From Amycolatopsis sp. CA-126428 (lineage in GTDB: Bacteria > Actinomycetota > Actinomycetes > Mycobacteriales > Pseudonocardiaceae): a stretch of 64,000 nucleotides of DNA. Position numbers and translations under genes: made by a program. Under the pieces are notes generated by a model, which did not search any database, had not been told where the DNA came from, and worked only from the letters and a program-made list of their open reading frames with translations. The stretch lies in contig NZ_PPHF01000070.1 of NCBI RefSeq assembly GCF_002904335.1, forward strand, positions 91,434-155,433, written 5' to 3'. Positions 50,270 through 59,383 of this stretch are shown piece after piece (the stretch's first letter is position 1; each line of letters starts with the position of its first letter).

Positions 50270-50466
50270 CCGCGACCGAGGTCCCGGAAGAACTGGGTCA
50301 CGCTGTCGATGATGCCGCCGCCGTTGTCCTTGGCCGTGTTGACCATGCCAGCCGCATCGTGCGGGTGCTTGACCACAAGGGCCAGCGCGGCCAAGACGAT
50401 CACCACACCGACGATCTTCTTCACGATCCCGCCGCCGGTCTTGATCCCGAAGGGGTTCTTGGACAT
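50266..50466 (-). CDS. Small membrane-anchored AICE protein
   Basis: A 66-residue protein with one membrane helix (IVKKIVGVVIVLAALALVV). AGGAGA lies just before the ATG. Convergent with the GntR gene. Function unknown. Confidence 0.65.
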   Translation of the reverse strand: MSKNPFGIKTGGGIVKKIVGVVIVLAALALVVKHPHDAAGMVNTAKDNGGGIIDSVTQFFRDLGRG

Positions 50467-50606
50467 TGCGTCTCCTAGCGTCGTGGCCGTTCCGGCCCTG
50501 GTTGATGTTGATGACTCCATGAAACAGGCCCCTGAGCTGCCCGAACAGGGCACACTAGGGAGCACACTCGTACAGTGGGGCACAGTCGGGAGGTGGAGGT
50601 GAGCGA

Positions 50607-52022
50607 GTGGGCAACGACCAGCTAGAGGCCCTGATGCTGGAGGCTGGCTACCTTCGCCAAGACGGCAGCGTTGGACTGAAGGTCTTCGCTCGCGCTGTCG
50701 GCGAGCAAGCTGGCAAGGCGTACACGCACACCTATGTTCGTCGCTGGCTTGACGGGATGGTGCCGCGCGACGCCAAGACTCGAACCGCCATAGCCAACGC
50801 ACTTGGGTATCGACTTGGCCGGCGTGTCGACGTGGACGAGATTGGCTTTGGCAAGGCGCAGAAGCTTCGAGCTGACATCGGCCTTGACTACCCAGAGCAG
50901 CTTGCCGATAGCGTGACGTCTGTCGCGCGGTTGTGGCAGGCCGATATCGACGGCATGTCGACTTTGCTCGATGCCCCAGCGAATGCGGCCGCATGGAATG
51001 AAGCAGCCCTGTCATGGCTCGTGACCACGCGCGATGATGTCCTGAGCGATACGGGCAAGCGCAAAGTAGGCGAAGCCGATATCAGGGGCATCAATAAGAC
51101 AACCGAAATGTTTGACGCGCTCGACGGCGAACATGGTGGTGGCCACGCACGAAGCGCTTTAATCGAATTCTTGAGGACAGATCTGGTCGGACTGCTCGCG
51201 GGCCACACGCAGAACGACTCTCTTCGAACTGAGTTGTTCAAAGCCGCAACGCAAGCCACCCTACTCGGGGCATGGATGTCCTACGATGCGGGGATACACG
51301 GCCTGGCGCAGCGGTACTTCATACAGGCGTTAAGGATTTCAGAGAGTGCCAACGACCGCCTTTTGGGCGCCAGTGTCCTAGACGCAATGAGCCACCAGGC
51401 CAATTTTCTCGGCCGATATAAAGAAGCGGCCAATCTCGCCAGGACGGCCCGCACGGGAACAACTCTTTCGGGATCACCTAGTGCCGCGGCGCATTTTTAC
51501 GCAATGGAAGCGAGGGCACTCGCCCGGCTTGGCGATTCGGCCGGATGCGATCGAGCAATGGCAGCCGCCGTAAAAGAATTTGAGAGGCGCGATCCTGAGA
51601 ACGACCCGGCCGACTGGTTCTCATACTTCAACGAGGCGGAGCTGGCCGCAGAGCTTGGACACTGCAACCGGGATCTTGGGCGCCCAAGCGACGGCGTCAC
51701 GTATGCCACACAATCCCTCGGGCCAACAGCGAGCGGCTACGTGCGAAGCGACTTCTTTGCCACGATGGTTCTCGCCGACTCCTACCTTGACGGTGGCAAC
51801 GTTGCCCAGGCTTGCGATGTCGCGCTAAAAGCCATTGAGATCGGCGATTCGCTGAAGTCCGCTCGTTGCAGCGCGTACGTCAACGAATTCCGCGCACGCC
51901 TCACTAAAGTAGGCAAGAGTTCCGAGTCCAAGGAATTCCTAGAGAGAGTGACGTCAGCTCGCCTGTGGACACCGAAGGACGCTAAAAGGGTGCCCAGTCT
52001 CGCCGGTCTCCACCTGTCCTGA
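50607..52022 (+). CDS. TPR-containing transcriptional regulator
   Basis: A 471-residue protein. The N-terminal 70 residues resemble a divergent Cro/C1-type helix-turn-helix (GLKVFARAVGEQAG...VRRWLDGMVP). The rest is helical with TPR-like repeats (ALRISESANDRLLGASVLDAMSHQANFLGRYKEAANLARTA). Layout fits regulators that sense peptides or small molecules. GTG behind GGAGGTGA. The promoter region (50548-50585) has three GnGCACA repeats. Lower G+C than the rest of the element. The 3' end overlaps the convergent APH gene by 41 bases. Confidence 0.7.
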   Translation: MGNDQLEALMLEAGYLRQDGSVGLKVFARAVGEQAGKAYTHTYVRRWLDGMVPRDAKTRTAIANALGYRLGRRVDVDEIGFGKAQKLRADIGLDYPEQLADSVTSVARLWQADIDGMSTLLDAPANAAAWNEAALSWLVTTRDDVLSDTGKRKVGEADIRGINKTTEMFDALDGEHGGGHARSALIEFLRTDLVGLLAGHTQNDSLRTELFKAATQATLLGAWMSYDAGIHGLAQRYFIQALRISESANDRLLGASVLDAMSHQANFLGRYKEAANLARTARTGTTLSGSPSAAAHFYAMEARALARLGDSAGCDRAMAAAVKEFERRDPENDPADWFSYFNEAELAAELGHCNRDLGRPSDGVTYATQSLGPTASGYVRSDFFATMVLADSYLDGGNVAQACDVALKAIEIGDSLKSARCSAYVNEFRARLTKVGKSSESKEFLERVTSARLWTPKDAKRVPSLAGLHLS

Positions 52023-52872
52023 TCGCCGCAACACGTTTGCGAACCTCTTGCGCGGCTTCGTCTGTCGCCTTACCGGCAAGCCAAAGAGTCATTGAAATCT
52101 CACGATAGCCGGCCAGGGTCTCATAGCCACGCCAATTCATGATATCGAAACCATACACCTCCACGAACGTTCGATACTCCTCGGCCGAGTGCCAACCAAA
52201 GCGCTCATAAAAAAGAGCAGTCTGCACCAAGTCCCACTCGCGTGGACCAACACAGAAGCTGTCCAGGTCAATCAAGCAGGGACTGCCGTCTCTGGAGAGA
52301 ATTACGTTGCCAATATTGGCATCGCCATGGATTACGCCAGGAGTAAGCGGAAACTCCAACCCTTCATAGCTATCCCTCAATTCCGCAATTCGACTCCGCA
52401 AGAATTCTTCATCGTCGCGACCAAGATTGGAAGAATCGCTCAATCGCTCTTCGATCTCGTCGAACGGCCGCTTCGCCCTCAGCCCAAGACTCTCCGGAGT
52501 GCGCAAGCGATGAAGATCGCGAATAATTTCAGCCACTTGCGCAATCGATGCGTACCCCTCCTTCTCAGAGACGGACTTCCAAAATGTGGCAGGGTAGCCA
52601 GACGCGTCGACCGGCTGAGCAATGTCGATCACCCTGTTCGCCGGATAGTTTTCATCTGCCAGCCAGCGCGCCACGGCGACCTGGCGACGGGCGTCCTCAA
52701 AACCACCTCGTTCGCGTCCGATGCGAAGAATGATCTGACCTCCGAGCCGGAACACCGCATTGGAGCCAATCCGGATCAGCTCAGCATTTCGCCCGTCGAT
52801 GCCAGCCTTTTTGCAGGCGGCGTCGGCGAGTTCGCGCGCCGACTCTTCTGTCAAACCCTCGGCCTGACTCAC
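51982..52872 (-). CDS. APH-type (aminoglycoside phosphotransferase family) kinase
   Basis: A 296-residue kinase-like protein. The catalytic loop is VIHGDANIGNVIL, and the metal-binding segment LIDLDSFCVGPREWDL replaces the DFG region. The N-terminal lobe has VFRLGGQIILRIGRE. The GTG at 52872 was chosen because GAGGAGG lies seven bases upstream. Such kinases phosphorylate antibiotics, small metabolites or proteins; the target cannot be read. Located at the right end of the element with a GNAT gene, so resistance cargo is one option. Confidence 0.8.
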   Translation of the reverse strand: MSQAEGLTEESARELADAACKKAGIDGRNAELIRIGSNAVFRLGGQIILRIGRERGGFEDARRQVAVARWLADENYPANRVIDIAQPVDASGYPATFWKSVSEKEGYASIAQVAEIIRDLHRLRTPESLGLRAKRPFDEIEERLSDSSNLGRDDEEFLRSRIAELRDSYEGLEFPLTPGVIHGDANIGNVILSRDGSPCLIDLDSFCVGPREWDLVQTALFYERFGWHSAEEYRTFVEVYGFDIMNWRGYETLAGYREISMTLWLAGKATDEAAQEVRKRVAAIRTGGDRRDWAPF

Positions 52873-53117
52873 GATGTCGCCTCCTCGCGGTTCGAGATCT
52901 GTCACAACACTAGTGAGGTTGCGCTCGACACAGTCGGCCGGTTGCCGTTTCTCCTGGTCAGTGGCCATTGGTCGAGCCCTGAAGCCCCGGCCGGCCGACA
53001 GGATGATGCCGCTTCTCCAAGGCCAAGCCCGAGGTGAGGCAGCTCTACCGTAGCGACGAACACGACTGGTCGGCCGCTCTTCTTGCCGGTCAGTGTCAGC
53101 GACCATTGGGGGGCGAC

Positions 53118-53750
53118 TTACGCCCATTCGTCGTTGACTTCTCGCATGTGGGTGCAGTAATGCCGTTCCCCGAGGTACAAGGGCTCGGCCGGGTCCTGGT
53201 AGGCCCAGAAGTCCAGCGCTTCCTCGGTCTGGTCGAACTTGGTGGTGGACCAGTGGTAGCCGGGGCCGCGGGCCTGCGCGGCGTCGACCAGCAGCGTGCC
53301 GAACCCCCGCCGCCGGTACACAGGTTCCACCTGGACGTGACGGACCACGCCGCGGTGGTCGACCCCGCATAGCTGGAGGTCAGCGACGGCCACGACGGTG
53401 CCGCGGAGCCAGACTTCGAGCCGCCCGATCCCGGCAGGGAACCCTGGCCGGCGGGCCACGATGACGAGCTTGGCGCTGCGGTCGTCCAGCTGGTCAGCCT
53501 GCTCCGGGGATATCGCCAGGCGGTGGTCGACGACCAGCCAAGTGTGCCGGGGCAGTCTCAGCGACCAGCACCGGTTACACGACTCGGTCGACAGGTGCAG
53601 GGCGTGGTGGAAACCGCAGTTGACGCCCGCGAGCGCCGGCCGGTGCTTGCGATTGAGGCACCAGGCATGCTTGCGGTCGGACCGGACCGGCAGATCTTCC
53701 CGTTCGGTTATCTCGGGCACCGCGGTCATCCAACTGGGTCGCTCGCCCAT
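53118..53750 (-). CDS. GNAT family N-acetyltransferase
   Basis: A 210-residue protein with a Cys/His-rich N-terminal part (HAWCLNRK; NCGFHHALH; CNRCWS) that may bind zinc. A GNAT domain follows with the acetyl-CoA loop YRRRGFGTLLVDAA after HVQVEP. Last gene before attR. The start may be seven codons further in. Target unknown. Confidence 0.75.
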   Translation of the reverse strand: MGERPSWMTAVPEITEREDLPVRSDRKHAWCLNRKHRPALAGVNCGFHHALHLSTESCNRCWSLRLPRHTWLVVDHRLAISPEQADQLDDRSAKLVIVARRPGFPAGIGRLEVWLRGTVVAVADLQLCGVDHRGVVRHVQVEPVYRRRGFGTLLVDAAQARGPGYHWSTTKFDQTEEALDFWAYQDPAEPLYLGERHYCTHMREVNDEWA

Positions 53751-53952
53751 GTGTTCGATCGTATCTCGCGTCTTCGCATCTCACGAGGCATCCAGACCTC
53801 ATGAGGGGGACGTCTTGTGGCGCCCCTTCGGTTGCCATGGGGCGACCTTGCCCCGGCCGCTTGCCCGGTTGTCCAGGTGTCCACCCCCAATACACCCCCA
53901 AATCAGCTCTGACCAGGGCCGATGTGCAGGTCAAGGGGCAGTTTCAAGATCC

Positions 53953-53997
53953 ATTCAAAACCCGTCCAGTGTGAGTTCGAATCTCACCGGGGGCACC
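53953..53997 (+). repeat. attR: second copy of the 45-bp tRNA-derived repeat
   Basis: Exact copy of 25485-25529. It contains the 3' half of tRNA-Leu but no 5' half, so it is not a functional tRNA. It marks the right end of the AICE. Confidence 0.95.
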
Positions 53998-55661
53998 AAA
54001 CCATGCTTATTCGAACTGTGACCAGCAGGCACCGTTGTGAGGCGGTCCGGCTGGTCACAGTCGTTTTCAGGCTCCGCTGACTGTGCGTCTGCGGTCTCGT
54101 CGGGGGCGGTCAGGGTGCCGTTGTGGGTGTAGTAGCGGCCGAGTGGTACGAGCATGTCGAAGGGTTCGGCGAGTTCTTCTCCGGTGACGCCGTCGACGTC
54201 CACGCGGAGTTTGGTGAAGATGGTGGCGTTGAGTAGCTTGCGGCGAGCCTCGTTGCACTTGGCGTAGAGGCGCTGCGGCTGGTCTAGCAGCGTGAGCGCG
54301 GCGGCGATGACGTCGCGGGCGACTTTGAGGTCAGCGTCTAGGCCGTCGAGCTGCGTCAGTAGCTTGTCGCGTTCGTCGCGGACCTCCTGCATTTTCGCCG
54401 TGAGCTTCTCCTTTGGCCACGCTGGGTTACCGACTAACTCCAGGTAGTTGTCTTCTTTGACGGCTAGTTCGCCGAGTCGGGTGTTGATTTTGTCGCGCAT
54501 GTCCGTGCTGGCGACGATGGCGTTGTCGAGTTGTTCACTGAAGGTCTTTTCCACGACAGCCCTGAAGTCGGCGGGGAAGCTGACGGTGGCGTAGTGCTCA
54601 GCCACATGCTGCTCCAGGTCGGCGGCGGACAGGTAGGGCAGGTTGCAGGACTTGTCGCGGCGTCCGACGCAGAAGTAGTACTCGTAGGAACCTTTGGCGA
54701 CGGAGACGACCAGACGCCGGCCGCATCGGTGGCACCACAGCATGCCTTTGAGGTAGTGGTTGTGCTTGCGGTTACGAGTACCGGAGCCGGATTGGGAGTC
54801 CATGACTTCTTGGACACGGTGGAACAGTTCGGGCGTAATCAACTTGGCGTGACGTCCCTGATACTCGTTGCCCGCGAACTCCACGTAGCCGATGTAGTAG
54901 CGATCCCGCAGCATGGCCCCCACCTTGGCCCGCGAGATTGGTCGCGCGGGAAATTCGCCAAACGGACGCGTCGTAAGCCCGGCGTCTTGGAGTACCTCAG
55001 TGAGGGTATCGAGGGTGTAGGTACCGGTGGCGTACAGCTCGAACGCCAGCCGTACCAGCGGGGCGCGTTCTTCATCGATAGCGATCGTGGCGACTTGGCG
55101 GCCCTCGAAATCCTCGCGCACGTTGCGGTAGCCGATTTTCGCCCGCCCCGGGGTGCCGCCGATAGAGGCTTTAAATGCCATCTTGCGACCGATATCGATT
55201 CCGTCGGACTTGACACGGAATTCGTTCACCGCGGCAAGGATTCCGTGCAGGAGCTGGCCGGCGGGGGTTTCGTCGATGGGTTCGGTTGCCGATACCACTT
55301 CGACGCCAGCGTTACGGAGCGCGAGAATCATCATGGCGTCGTCGAAGCGATTGCGGTTCGCTCGCGACAGTGAGTCCACGATGACGTAGTCGATGTCGTG
55401 TTCTTTGATGTAGGCGAGCATCGCTTGAAACTCGGTCCGCTTGTCGACCGTCTGCGCCGACCCCTTTTCCAGAAATTCATACTCGACGTCGGCATCAAGG
55501 CTTTCCGCCTTTGCCTTCACCGCCTCCCGCTGCTGCGGCAGCGACAACCCTTCCGGGTTAAACTCGCGTTTGACCTGCTTGAGGGTGGACACCCGCAGAT
55601 ACACGACAGCCTTCTTACGACGTCGTGCGCGGCGCTGCTCTTTTCGTGCCCGCTTCGTCAT
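53955..55661 (-). CDS. Large serine recombinase (integrase of a second element)
   Basis: A 568-residue serine recombinase. The resolvase domain has nucleophile Ser25 (VVYLRVSTLKQV) and DSLSRANRNRFDD. A recombinase domain, a zinc ribbon (CHRCGRR...CVGRRDKSC) and a coiled coil (about 400-440) follow. The last residues, GLVPPVRFELTLDGF, are translated from the antisense of the tRNA-derived repeat, and the stop codon is inside attR. It therefore sits against the tRNA locus as element integrases do. It overlaps the Xre gene by four bases. Confidence 0.92.
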   Translation of the reverse strand: MTKRARKEQRRARRRKKAVVYLRVSTLKQVKREFNPEGLSLPQQREAVKAKAESLDADVEYEFLEKGSAQTVDKRTEFQAMLAYIKEHDIDYVIVDSLSRANRNRFDDAMMILALRNAGVEVVSATEPIDETPAGQLLHGILAAVNEFRVKSDGIDIGRKMAFKASIGGTPGRAKIGYRNVREDFEGRQVATIAIDEERAPLVRLAFELYATGTYTLDTLTEVLQDAGLTTRPFGEFPARPISRAKVGAMLRDRYYIGYVEFAGNEYQGRHAKLITPELFHRVQEVMDSQSGSGTRNRKHNHYLKGMLWCHRCGRRLVVSVAKGSYEYYFCVGRRDKSCNLPYLSAADLEQHVAEHYATVSFPADFRAVVEKTFSEQLDNAIVASTDMRDKINTRLGELAVKEDNYLELVGNPAWPKEKLTAKMQEVRDERDKLLTQLDGLDADLKVARDVIAAALTLLDQPQRLYAKCNEARRKLLNATIFTKLRVDVDGVTGEELAEPFDMLVPLGRYYTHNGTLTAPDETADAQSAEPENDCDQPDRLTTVPAGHSSNKHGLVPPVRFELTLDGF

Positions 55662-55927
55662 GAGGGTGTACGTCCTTCCTGTGCCGTGATGATCCGGTCA
55701 CACAGCCGCCGGTACGGTTCGATGAGCTGCGCGGCGGCGATGACGTCGAGGTTGAGCGCGTCCACCAGGGCCAGAAAGGTGTCAACCCCAGGGACACTGC
55801 CGTTCTCTATCCGCGTGAGGGTCGATAGTTCTATGCCGAGTTGTTTCGCTAGTCGTTTTTTGGAGTAGTCGGCTTGCTGTCGCCTCGCGCCGACGTACTC
55901 ACCGAACGTTCCCGGTGCGGTGGTCAT
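55658..55927 (-). CDS. Xre family regulator
   Basis: An 89-residue Cro/C1-type helix-turn-helix (YSKKRLAKQLGIELSTLTRIENGSVPGVDTFLALVDAL). AAGGAG before the ATG; stop overlaps the recombinase start (ATGA), so it is likely the recombinase regulator. Confidence 0.88.
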   Translation of the reverse strand: MTTAPGTFGEYVGARRQQADYSKKRLAKQLGIELSTLTRIENGSVPGVDTFLALVDALNLDVIAAAQLIEPYRRLCDRIITAQEGRTPS

Positions 55928-55951
55928 TGCTTCTCCTTCGTCCAGTATCCC

Positions 55952-55979
55952 AAGGGGGTTGCGCGTACGCAACCCCCTT
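55952..55979. terminator. Hairpin between the relaxation protein and Xre genes
   Basis: AAGGGGGTTGCG and its exact complement flank CGTA. It directly follows the stop of the 55980 gene on the minus strand. There is no U tract. Confidence 0.7.
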
Positions 55980-56789
55980 CTATGTTGTGTGTAGTTCGTT
56001 GATCAGGAAGTCTGCCGCGTGCTGCTGCTCGGCGACAGCGAGCAGCGCCGTGTCGCGGCGCAGTCCGGAGATCACCGACCCGATGACGTCGGCGCGTTGC
56101 CGGCTGGGGGCGGTGATCAGGACGCGAGGGAACACGCCGTCGGGGCCGCTGCCGCCGCCGGCGGCGTGGGTGAGGTAGGTGCGCAGTTTCGCCCGCAGCC
56201 GCGGCACCGTCTCGGTGGCCTGGTCAACTTCGATCCACCAACACTCGGCGTGGGTGGGCGTGTCGAGTACGAGGTAGGCGTCGGGCCGCAGCGTGCGGCC
56301 GCCGCCGATGGGCCACCAGCACGCCGGCTCGGCATCGAACCGGGCCAGCCCGAAACTGCCGGCCCGGCTGATTGTGGTGAGCGTGACGTAGAGGCCGGAC
56401 ACGGTGAGCGCGTGGGCGAGGTAGGGCGTGGTGGGCTGCTGGAAGTAGCGGGCGCGGGGCGGTTCGGGTGCGTCGTCGGCGATGGCGAGGAACCGGCGCC
56501 CGGTGTGGGTGATGGCGTAAACGTGGCCGACCGAGCCGGCCCGAACGCCACCGACACGGCGAGGCAGCATCGCCACCAGGCCGGCGCCGGCCAGTCGGGT
56601 CATGATCCGCCGGCGCACCCGCCGCACAGTCGCCGCTGTTGTCGCCGCCGGCTCAGTAAGGAGGGTGTCAAGCTGGGCGCCGGTGAGGACCCGCACCGCG
56701 GCCAGGTGCCGCAGGGCCGCCACGTATCGGTCGGGTAGCTGCCCCGCCAGGTCCCGCAGCGCCGTTGTCGTGACGCGTGTGCGGGTCAT
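55980..56789 (-). CDS. Replication-relaxation family protein
   Basis: A 269-residue protein with the layout of the replic_Relax family. An N-terminal winged helix (LRHLAAVRVLTGAQLDTLL) is followed by an endonuclease-like core with an acidic pocket (FDAEPACWWPIGGG, LRPDAYLVLDTP, WWIEVDQATE). These proteins accompany rolling-circle or conjugative plasmids of actinobacteria and may act in nicking or DNA processing. ATG at 56789 behind GGGGAGGGG. Not shown to be a relaxase. Confidence 0.8.
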   Translation of the reverse strand: MTRTRVTTTALRDLAGQLPDRYVAALRHLAAVRVLTGAQLDTLLTEPAATTAATVRRVRRRIMTRLAGAGLVAMLPRRVGGVRAGSVGHVYAITHTGRRFLAIADDAPEPPRARYFQQPTTPYLAHALTVSGLYVTLTTISRAGSFGLARFDAEPACWWPIGGGRTLRPDAYLVLDTPTHAECWWIEVDQATETVPRLRAKLRTYLTHAAGGGSGPDGVFPRVLITAPSRQRADVIGSVISGLRRDTALLAVAEQQHAADFLINELHTT

Positions 56790-56851
56790 CAGCCCCTCCC
56801 CTCCCCCACCGAATGGGCCGTTGCCGGGAACAAGGCGCGGGCGCGTCGCGG

Positions 56852-56873
56852 CATGTTCCCGGAACGGAACATG
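56852..56873. promoter_or_regulatory. 22-bp inverted repeat, possible operator
   Basis: CATGTTCC and GGAACATG flank CGGAAC in the 244-base gap between the relaxation protein and the ATPase. Candidate binding site for the Xre regulator. The rest of the gap is purine-rich, with CCCACCAG/CTGGTGGG halves at about 56952-56991. Confidence 0.6.
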
Positions 56874-57033
56874 AGAAATCGATGGGAGGAGGAACGGACG
56901 GGAGGAGAGAAGAAGAGGGAGCCGGTTACGGTAGTAAGTTGGTGCCAATAGACCCCACCAGGTAGGCGCCGAGCTGGGGTTCTGGCTGGTGGGAGGCGAC
57001 GCGAGCGGACACCCGACCGGACACTAGTGGTGA

Positions 57034-59298
57034 TCATGACGTGCCGCCTTTGAGGATCCGGTTAGGCCGCTGCTGCCGCTCGGCGTCCACCGTCGTTCGG
57101 TCGACGATCTGCTGCTCGATGTCGGCGGCGGCGTAGCCGTAGATGCGGCGGCTGGCCGCGCTGAGCGCGACCCCGTCGCGGACGGCTTCGGGTAGGGGCC
57201 GGGTGCGGCCGGTGATCGGCGGCAGCGTGACACCGTCGACGCAGGGCCGGATCGCGATCTCATACAGGCCGAGGTGTTGCAGGTCCTCGGTGGTGAGTGG
57301 GTGGAAGCTGCGGGCGAGCTTGTCGGCGTCGGCGTGGTTGACCTGGAACACCACCTGAGACCGGGTGGTCGACTGCACGGCCGAGCGCATGTCGGCGCTC
57401 AGTTGCCCGACGTGCTGGTGGGCCAAGATCAGGCCAAGGCCGAAGCGGCGGGCCTGGGCGAGCATGTCCACCAGGTCGATGGGCAGTCGGACGGTGTCTT
57501 GGAACTCGTCCACGTACAGCCACGTCGGGCGGCGTTTGTGTTGTGGCACGGTGGAGCGGGCGAGGATCGCTTGCCACACCGACGCCAATAGCAGCGACCC
57601 GATGAGGGTGGAGTTTTCGGTGCCCACAAGTCCTTTACGGAGTGGGACGAGAACGATTTTCTTGGTGGCGATCGCGTCGCGGAAGTTCAGGCCATGCGAT
57701 TGACCCAGCAGCAGCCGCAGCGGCGTGGACAGGCTGAACACCCGCAACTTGTTCAACACCGGGGACGTCATGTGCAGGCGGGCGCCTTCCGATAGTGAGG
57801 CGAACCAGCGCCAAAAATCGGCCATCGGCGCCGACAACGGCCGCGACGTCACCGTTTTGCGGAACGCATCGTTAGTGAGCAGCTGCGCGATATCAACGAC
57901 GGTGAACGGCTGCCCGTCGGGCGCGGTGGTGCTGGCCAACGTCAGAAGACTGGTGCGCAAAATATCGGCCGTGCGGGGCCCCCAGGACGATTCGTAGATG
58001 GATTGCAGCACGTGATACACGCCGGCCGCGGCCTGTTCCGGTGAGCCGACGCGCAGCGGGTTCAACCCGATGACGTGGTCTGTGTCGGCGGGGTCGATCA
58101 CCATCACGTCATCGACGCGGTGATCGGGGACACGGTCGACGATGTCGGCGACCAAGTCGTCGCCGGCGTCCACCACGACGACACCGTCGCCGCGCTCGAT
58201 ATCGGACAAAATCATGCTCGCCAACAACGTCGATTTTCCGACGCCGGGCGGGCCGAGAACCCACATGTGCCGCAGCCGGTCCGTACGCGCCACCGACACC
58301 AGGGCGTTACTGCCCGGGAAGTTCGCTTCCGCCACCACCACACCGTTGGTGGTGGTGCGCATCGACGCCGGCGGTGGCATCACCCGTGACGCGCCGCCGG
58401 GCACACCAAGCAGCGTGTCACGGCCGGGAGCGAACCCGAGCAGGCCGGCCAACTCGGAGGCGGTGGCCAGGATCGGCCAGCGCCGCACCGGCACCGCCAC
58501 AGCGCGGACCCGCGCCGACACCCACCACGACGGCAGCCACCGGCGCACCACGCCCGCGCGTGGGGTGTTCAGCGACCGCAGCGCCGCCCACACCCGGCCG
58601 TAGAGGGCACGCAGCCGCCGCCGGTCAAACCGGGACGACACCGCGACACGGCACGTAGCCCACAGCACGGGTTCGCCCGTCGCCCACAACGCGCCGGCGG
58701 CCTGCACGTCTTGGTTCGACAGGCCAGGCCGCAGCAACCCGCGCGGGCTGCGGGCCGCGGTGAGCAACCATTGCACCCGCACTGTTTCGCCTGCCTGGAG
58801 AGGTTGCAGGGCCGCCAGCAGGTGCCGGTTCGTGTCGTGGCCGCGGCCCACCGCGAGCGGTTCACCGGCGCCGGTGATGCGGGCCTCCGCCGCAATGCCG
58901 AACCGTGCGCCGCGGGCGGCGGCGAGGTAGCCGGGCAGTTCCTGCAACCGGGCACCCGGGATCGTGGCCCCCAACGCCGCCCGCACATCCCCCAGCAGGC
59001 GGGAGGGGACCAGTACCAGCCGAGTAATGCCGTCGCTGGTCGCTGATAGCTCCATACCGATCGGCCACCGGGCCCTCACCGACCACCAGCGCCGCGCCCG
59101 GGCAATAGCGCGCAGTGCCACTACCCACCGGGCGATGTCATCGGCGGACGTGTCGCGAGCGAGCCGGATTTCCCACGCGGCAAGCGAACGCCGCCACCGC
59201 CGCATCTGCACCCGACGCAGACCAGCGATCAGGCACAGCAGAATCAACGGTGCACCAATGATCGGCACCGGCAACCACTGCCACCACCCGCCATCCAT
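57034..59298 (-). CDS. VirD4/TraD-like coupling ATPase
   Basis: A 754-residue membrane-linked ATPase. One N-terminal membrane helix (VPIIGAPLILLCLIAGL) is followed by a non-ATPase region to about 330. A P-loop ATPase core then has Walker A GPPGVGKST (349-357) and Walker B WLYVDEFQD (593-601), with RQ/LAHQHVGQL typical of TraD/TraG proteins. It probably delivers element DNA to a secretion channel. No other type IV secretion genes are present here, so the element may be mobilised by another system. Confidence 0.85.
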   Translation of the reverse strand: MDGGWWQWLPVPIIGAPLILLCLIAGLRRVQMRRWRRSLAAWEIRLARDTSADDIARWVVALRAIARARRWWSVRARWPIGMELSATSDGITRLVLVPSRLLGDVRAALGATIPGARLQELPGYLAAARGARFGIAAEARITGAGEPLAVGRGHDTNRHLLAALQPLQAGETVRVQWLLTAARSPRGLLRPGLSNQDVQAAGALWATGEPVLWATCRVAVSSRFDRRRLRALYGRVWAALRSLNTPRAGVVRRWLPSWWVSARVRAVAVPVRRWPILATASELAGLLGFAPGRDTLLGVPGGASRVMPPPASMRTTTNGVVVAEANFPGSNALVSVARTDRLRHMWVLGPPGVGKSTLLASMILSDIERGDGVVVVDAGDDLVADIVDRVPDHRVDDVMVIDPADTDHVIGLNPLRVGSPEQAAAGVYHVLQSIYESSWGPRTADILRTSLLTLASTTAPDGQPFTVVDIAQLLTNDAFRKTVTSRPLSAPMADFWRWFASLSEGARLHMTSPVLNKLRVFSLSTPLRLLLGQSHGLNFRDAIATKKIVLVPLRKGLVGTENSTLIGSLLLASVWQAILARSTVPQHKRRPTWLYVDEFQDTVRLPIDLVDMLAQARRFGLGLILAHQHVGQLSADMRSAVQSTTRSQVVFQVNHADADKLARSFHPLTTEDLQHLGLYEIAIRPCVDGVTLPPITGRTRPLPEAVRDGVALSAASRRIYGYAAADIEQQIVDRTTVDAERQQRPNRILKGGTS

Positions 59299-59383
59299 TC
59301 CCTACACCTCCTTAACGAAAGGGAAGGCCGGCCCGGCAAGCTCAACGCGGAAGAGGGCTTGCCGGACCGGGATATGAGACACA

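Larger units (their letters stand above)
25485..53997. mobile_element. Integrated actinomycete conjugative element (AICE), about 28.5 kb
   Basis: Bounded by two identical 45-bp tRNA-derived repeats. It contains all AICE modules: int/xis at the left edge, replication genes (helicase, Prim-Pol, SSB), a TraB/FtsK-type translocase with small membrane 'spread' genes, and a GntR repressor at the head of the transfer operon. There is no relaxase and no type IV secretion apparatus, as expected for AICEs, which move double-stranded DNA. Cargo includes a PIN-domain protein, a DNA methyltransferase, a DpdA-like enzyme, an orphan PycTM protein, a kinase and an acetyltransferase. Confidence 0.93.

Noticed and set aside
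53953..53997. A second tRNA gene at the right end of the AICE
   Set aside because: Only the 3' half of the tRNA is present, with no 5' acceptor or D arm; it is attR.
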